A DNA stretch of 13,163 nt, from contig CAYOYK010000065.1 in assembly GCA_964408185.1 (NCBI GenBank), positions 1 to 13,163 on the forward strand, written 5' to 3'. Shown here piece after piece: positions 11,859 through 13,163 of this stretch. This DNA is from CAYOYK01 sp964408185. Lineage in GTDB: Bacteria; Bacillota; Clostridia; Christensenellales; Aristaeellaceae. A program made the position numbers and the translations under genes. The notes under the pieces were generated by a model, which saw only the letters and a list, made by a program, of their open reading frames with translations, did not search any database and was not told where the DNA came from. Position 1 is the stretch's first letter; each line of letters begins with the position of its first letter.

Positions 11859-13059
11859 TCCCACGGGCGAGGCCGTGGCGGCGCAGTCCGTGGCGGCGGT
11901 GCGGGAGGGCGTCACGTATCGGCAGATGGACTGTCAAGCCTTTGTGGAAAACATGGTGCGCCGTGCGGGCGGCCGCATGGCCTACGCGGGCAGCAACGAT
12001 ATGGCCCGCAACGGCGTGACGTGGCTGGGCACGCTGGCCGAGGCAAAATCGGGCGGGAGGCTGGCGCCCGGCGCGGGGCTGTTCATCCACGCGGCCGACG
12101 GCGGCGAGCCCGCCAAGTACAGGGCCGACGGAAAGGGCAATTACAGCCATGTCGGCCTGTACGTCGGCGAGAACGCCCTGACCGATACGGACAAGAACGG
12201 CAACACAAGGCGCTGCAACGCGACGCATTCCTCGCAGACAATGGGGCGAGCGGCGGGCAGCACCCTGCAAAACGGCTGGACGCATGTTGGGTGGTTCCGG
12301 GAGATCGCGTATCCCGGAGCCCCCGATATCCCTGCGGCCCAAGCCCCAACGAAGGAGGCGGCGCCTGTGTCCCAAGCCAGCGATACCCCGGCGGCTGATG
12401 CAACCACGATGCCCCAAGCCAGCCACACCCCGGCGGCTGATGCAACCACGATGCCCCAAGCCAGCCACACCCCGGCGGCTGATGCAACCACGATGCCCCA
12501 AGCCAGCCACACCCCGGCAGCTGATGCAGCCACGATGTCCCAAGCCAGCCATACCCCGGCAGCTGATGCAACGACGATGTCCCAAGCAAGCGATACCCCG
12601 TCGGCTGATGCAGCCACGATGTCCCAAGCAATCAGAGAGCAGGGCAACCCGCTTTCCGCGGCAAGCAATACCGCCGCAGAGCAAGGCGGCATGGGCGCGG
12701 CGCAAAGCAACGCAAGCCTGCAAATTCTATCGGCACAAAGCGCCGTGAACGTGCAAACAGGCTTTGTGGTCGCTCCGAGCGGCTCCACCGTCAACCTGCG
12801 CAGACAGCGCAGCGTGCAGAGCCAGCTGGTGACGCGCTTGCCCATCGGGACCTGCGTGCAGCTTGTGGCGCTGGAAACGGACTGGGCCTGCGTCAGCGTG
12901 GCGGGCATGACGGGCTACATGCTCCGCAAGTACCTCGCGCTGTCCGCGCCCGATACGGCTGCGTCCCAGCAGCCCGACAGCCTATCCGCCGCACTTGCCG
13001 CCCTGACCGCGCGCGTGGCGGCGCTGGAGGCAAGGCAGACGGCGGGCGGCGGGCGCTAA
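11851..13059 (+). CDS. NlpC/P60-type endolysin with repeat linker and SH3 domain
   Basis: A 402-residue cell-wall hydrolase. Residues 1-150 are an NlpC/P60-like cysteine peptidase: nucleophile Cys28 in 'YRQMDCQAFVE', His100 in 'NYSHVGLYVG', a possible third residue at His126, and a closing 'NGWTHVGWFREI'. Such enzymes cut peptide links in peptidoglycan. Residues 174-257 are six 14-residue linker repeats, residues about 304-365 an SH3b-like domain ('VNLRRQRSVQSQLVTRLPIG', 'VAGMTGYMLRKYL') that probably binds the wall, and residues about 376-397 a short coiled coil. There is no signal peptide and no holin in the window, so release would need a partner elsewhere. ATG 11851 overlaps the XkdX-like stop and has only a weak ribosome binding site, so reinitiation is likely. 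Its stop lies inside a terminal repeat. Confidence 0.85.
   Translation: MPNPTGEAVAAQSVAAVREGVTYRQMDCQAFVENMVRRAGGRMAYAGSNDMARNGVTWLGTLAEAKSGGRLAPGAGLFIHAADGGEPAKYRADGKGNYSHVGLYVGENALTDTDKNGNTRRCNATHSSQTMGRAAGSTLQNGWTHVGWFREIAYPGAPDIPAAQAPTKEAAPVSQASDTPAADATTMPQASHTPAADATTMPQASHTPAADATTMPQASHTPAADAATMSQASHTPAADATTMSQASDTPSADAATMSQAIREQGNPLSAASNTAAEQGGMGAAQSNASLQILSAQSAVNVQTGFVVAPSGSTVNLRRQRSVQSQLVTRLPIGTCVQLVALETDWACVSVAGMTGYMLRKYLALSAPDTAASQQPDSLSAALAALTARVAALEARQTAGGGR
12370..12621. repeat. Six 42-bp tandem repeats in the endolysin linker
   Basis: Each unit encodes the 14 residues SQAS(D/H)TPAADATTM with small changes (P/S, T/A, H/D, A/S); copies near the middle are the most alike. The period is in frame, so copy number could change without breaking the enzyme. 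The encoded segment is a flexible, Pro/Ala/Thr-rich linker between the peptidase and the SH3 domain. Confidence 0.95.
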
Positions 13060-13163
13060 CGGCGGGTGCTAACGGCGGGTGCTAAAGCGCCCTTGTAACG
13101 GGGGACGACGGCGGGCGCTAAAGCGCCCTTGTAACGGGGGACTTCGTCCCCCTTCACCGACGG
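13048..13163. repeat. Right-end repeat cluster overlapping the endolysin stop
   Basis: Three 13-base units of the form GGCGGG(C/T)GCTAA start at 13048, 13061 and 13074. The first supplies the last codons and TAA of the endolysin. The third runs into a partial copy of the 51-bp element (13074-13106), and a full copy follows at 13109-13159. The cluster probably continues past the window edge. Confidence 0.85.
13109..13159. repeat. Right copy of 51-bp hairpin element
   Basis: It matches 411-461 at 48 of 51 bases in the same orientation. It contains GGGCGC-TAAA-GCGCCC and GGGGGAC-TTC-GTCCCCC (13136-13152). The second hairpin could act as a transcription terminator after the endolysin gene, but only two T residues follow, so it is not a classical one. 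Confidence 0.75.

Noticed and set aside
12083..12908. - strand frames with striking WLHQ- or LAWDIV-type repeats
   Set aside because: They are translations of the complementary strand of the endolysin linker repeats.

Overview
This window is a compact, strongly G+C-rich block of phage structural genes, all on the + strand. It runs from about 645 to 13059, with repeat-rich non-coding DNA on both sides. The proteins (PBSX-type large terminase, SPP1-type portal, DUF4355-like scaffold, Dit, Gp37-like tail protein, XkdX-like small protein) and the strong AGGAGG ribosome binding sites point to a siphophage-type prophage of a high-GC Firmicute, probably a gut Clostridia member. Genus and species cannot be read from the sequence. 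No integrase, repressor, replication, holin or host housekeeping gene is visible.

Layout. 1-644 is non-coding and packed with tandem repeats and hairpins, including a perfect three-way-junction sequence and a 28-bp palindrome. 645-1255 encodes a tail-assembly chaperone pair made by a predicted -1 ribosomal frameshift (G and G-T forms). 1280-5071 is a packaging/head-start module: a very short small terminase, the large terminase, a portal with a shortened C-terminus, and a scaffold. 5096-6850 is a tape measure protein. A 219-bp structured spacer follows. 7070-10155 holds Dit, a Gp37-like tail protein and a baseplate/fibre protein. 10155-11455 mixes hairpin-bearing tandem repeats carrying tiny open frames with a glycine-rich fibre protein. 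11452-13059 holds a small hypothetical protein, an XkdX-like protein and an NlpC/P60-SH3 endolysin. The window ends in repeats that match those at its left end (48 of 51 bases, same orientation).

Two things stand out. First, the gene order is abnormal. The terminase-portal-scaffold module sits between the tail chaperone and the tape measure gene, which normally adjoin. The major capsid, head-tail connector and major tail (tube) genes that should follow the scaffold are absent, yet every remaining reading frame is intact. The cassette therefore cannot build a complete particle alone. It is either a rearranged prophage whose other parts lie outside the window or an element that depends on other genes. 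Second, gene boundaries are repeatedly occupied by tandem duplications (3 x 114 bp, 105-bp units, 2 x 125 bp). These duplicate ribosome binding sites and start codons and generate tiny translated frames. The late-region units look like one family, with a common backbone and interchangeable hairpins.

The genes would work together in DNA packaging (terminases, portal), head scaffolding, tail length control and assembly (chaperones, tape measure), host contact (Dit, Gp37-like, fibres) and lysis or wall penetration (NlpC/P60 enzyme). Many stops and starts overlap, which suggests translational coupling along one long transcript.
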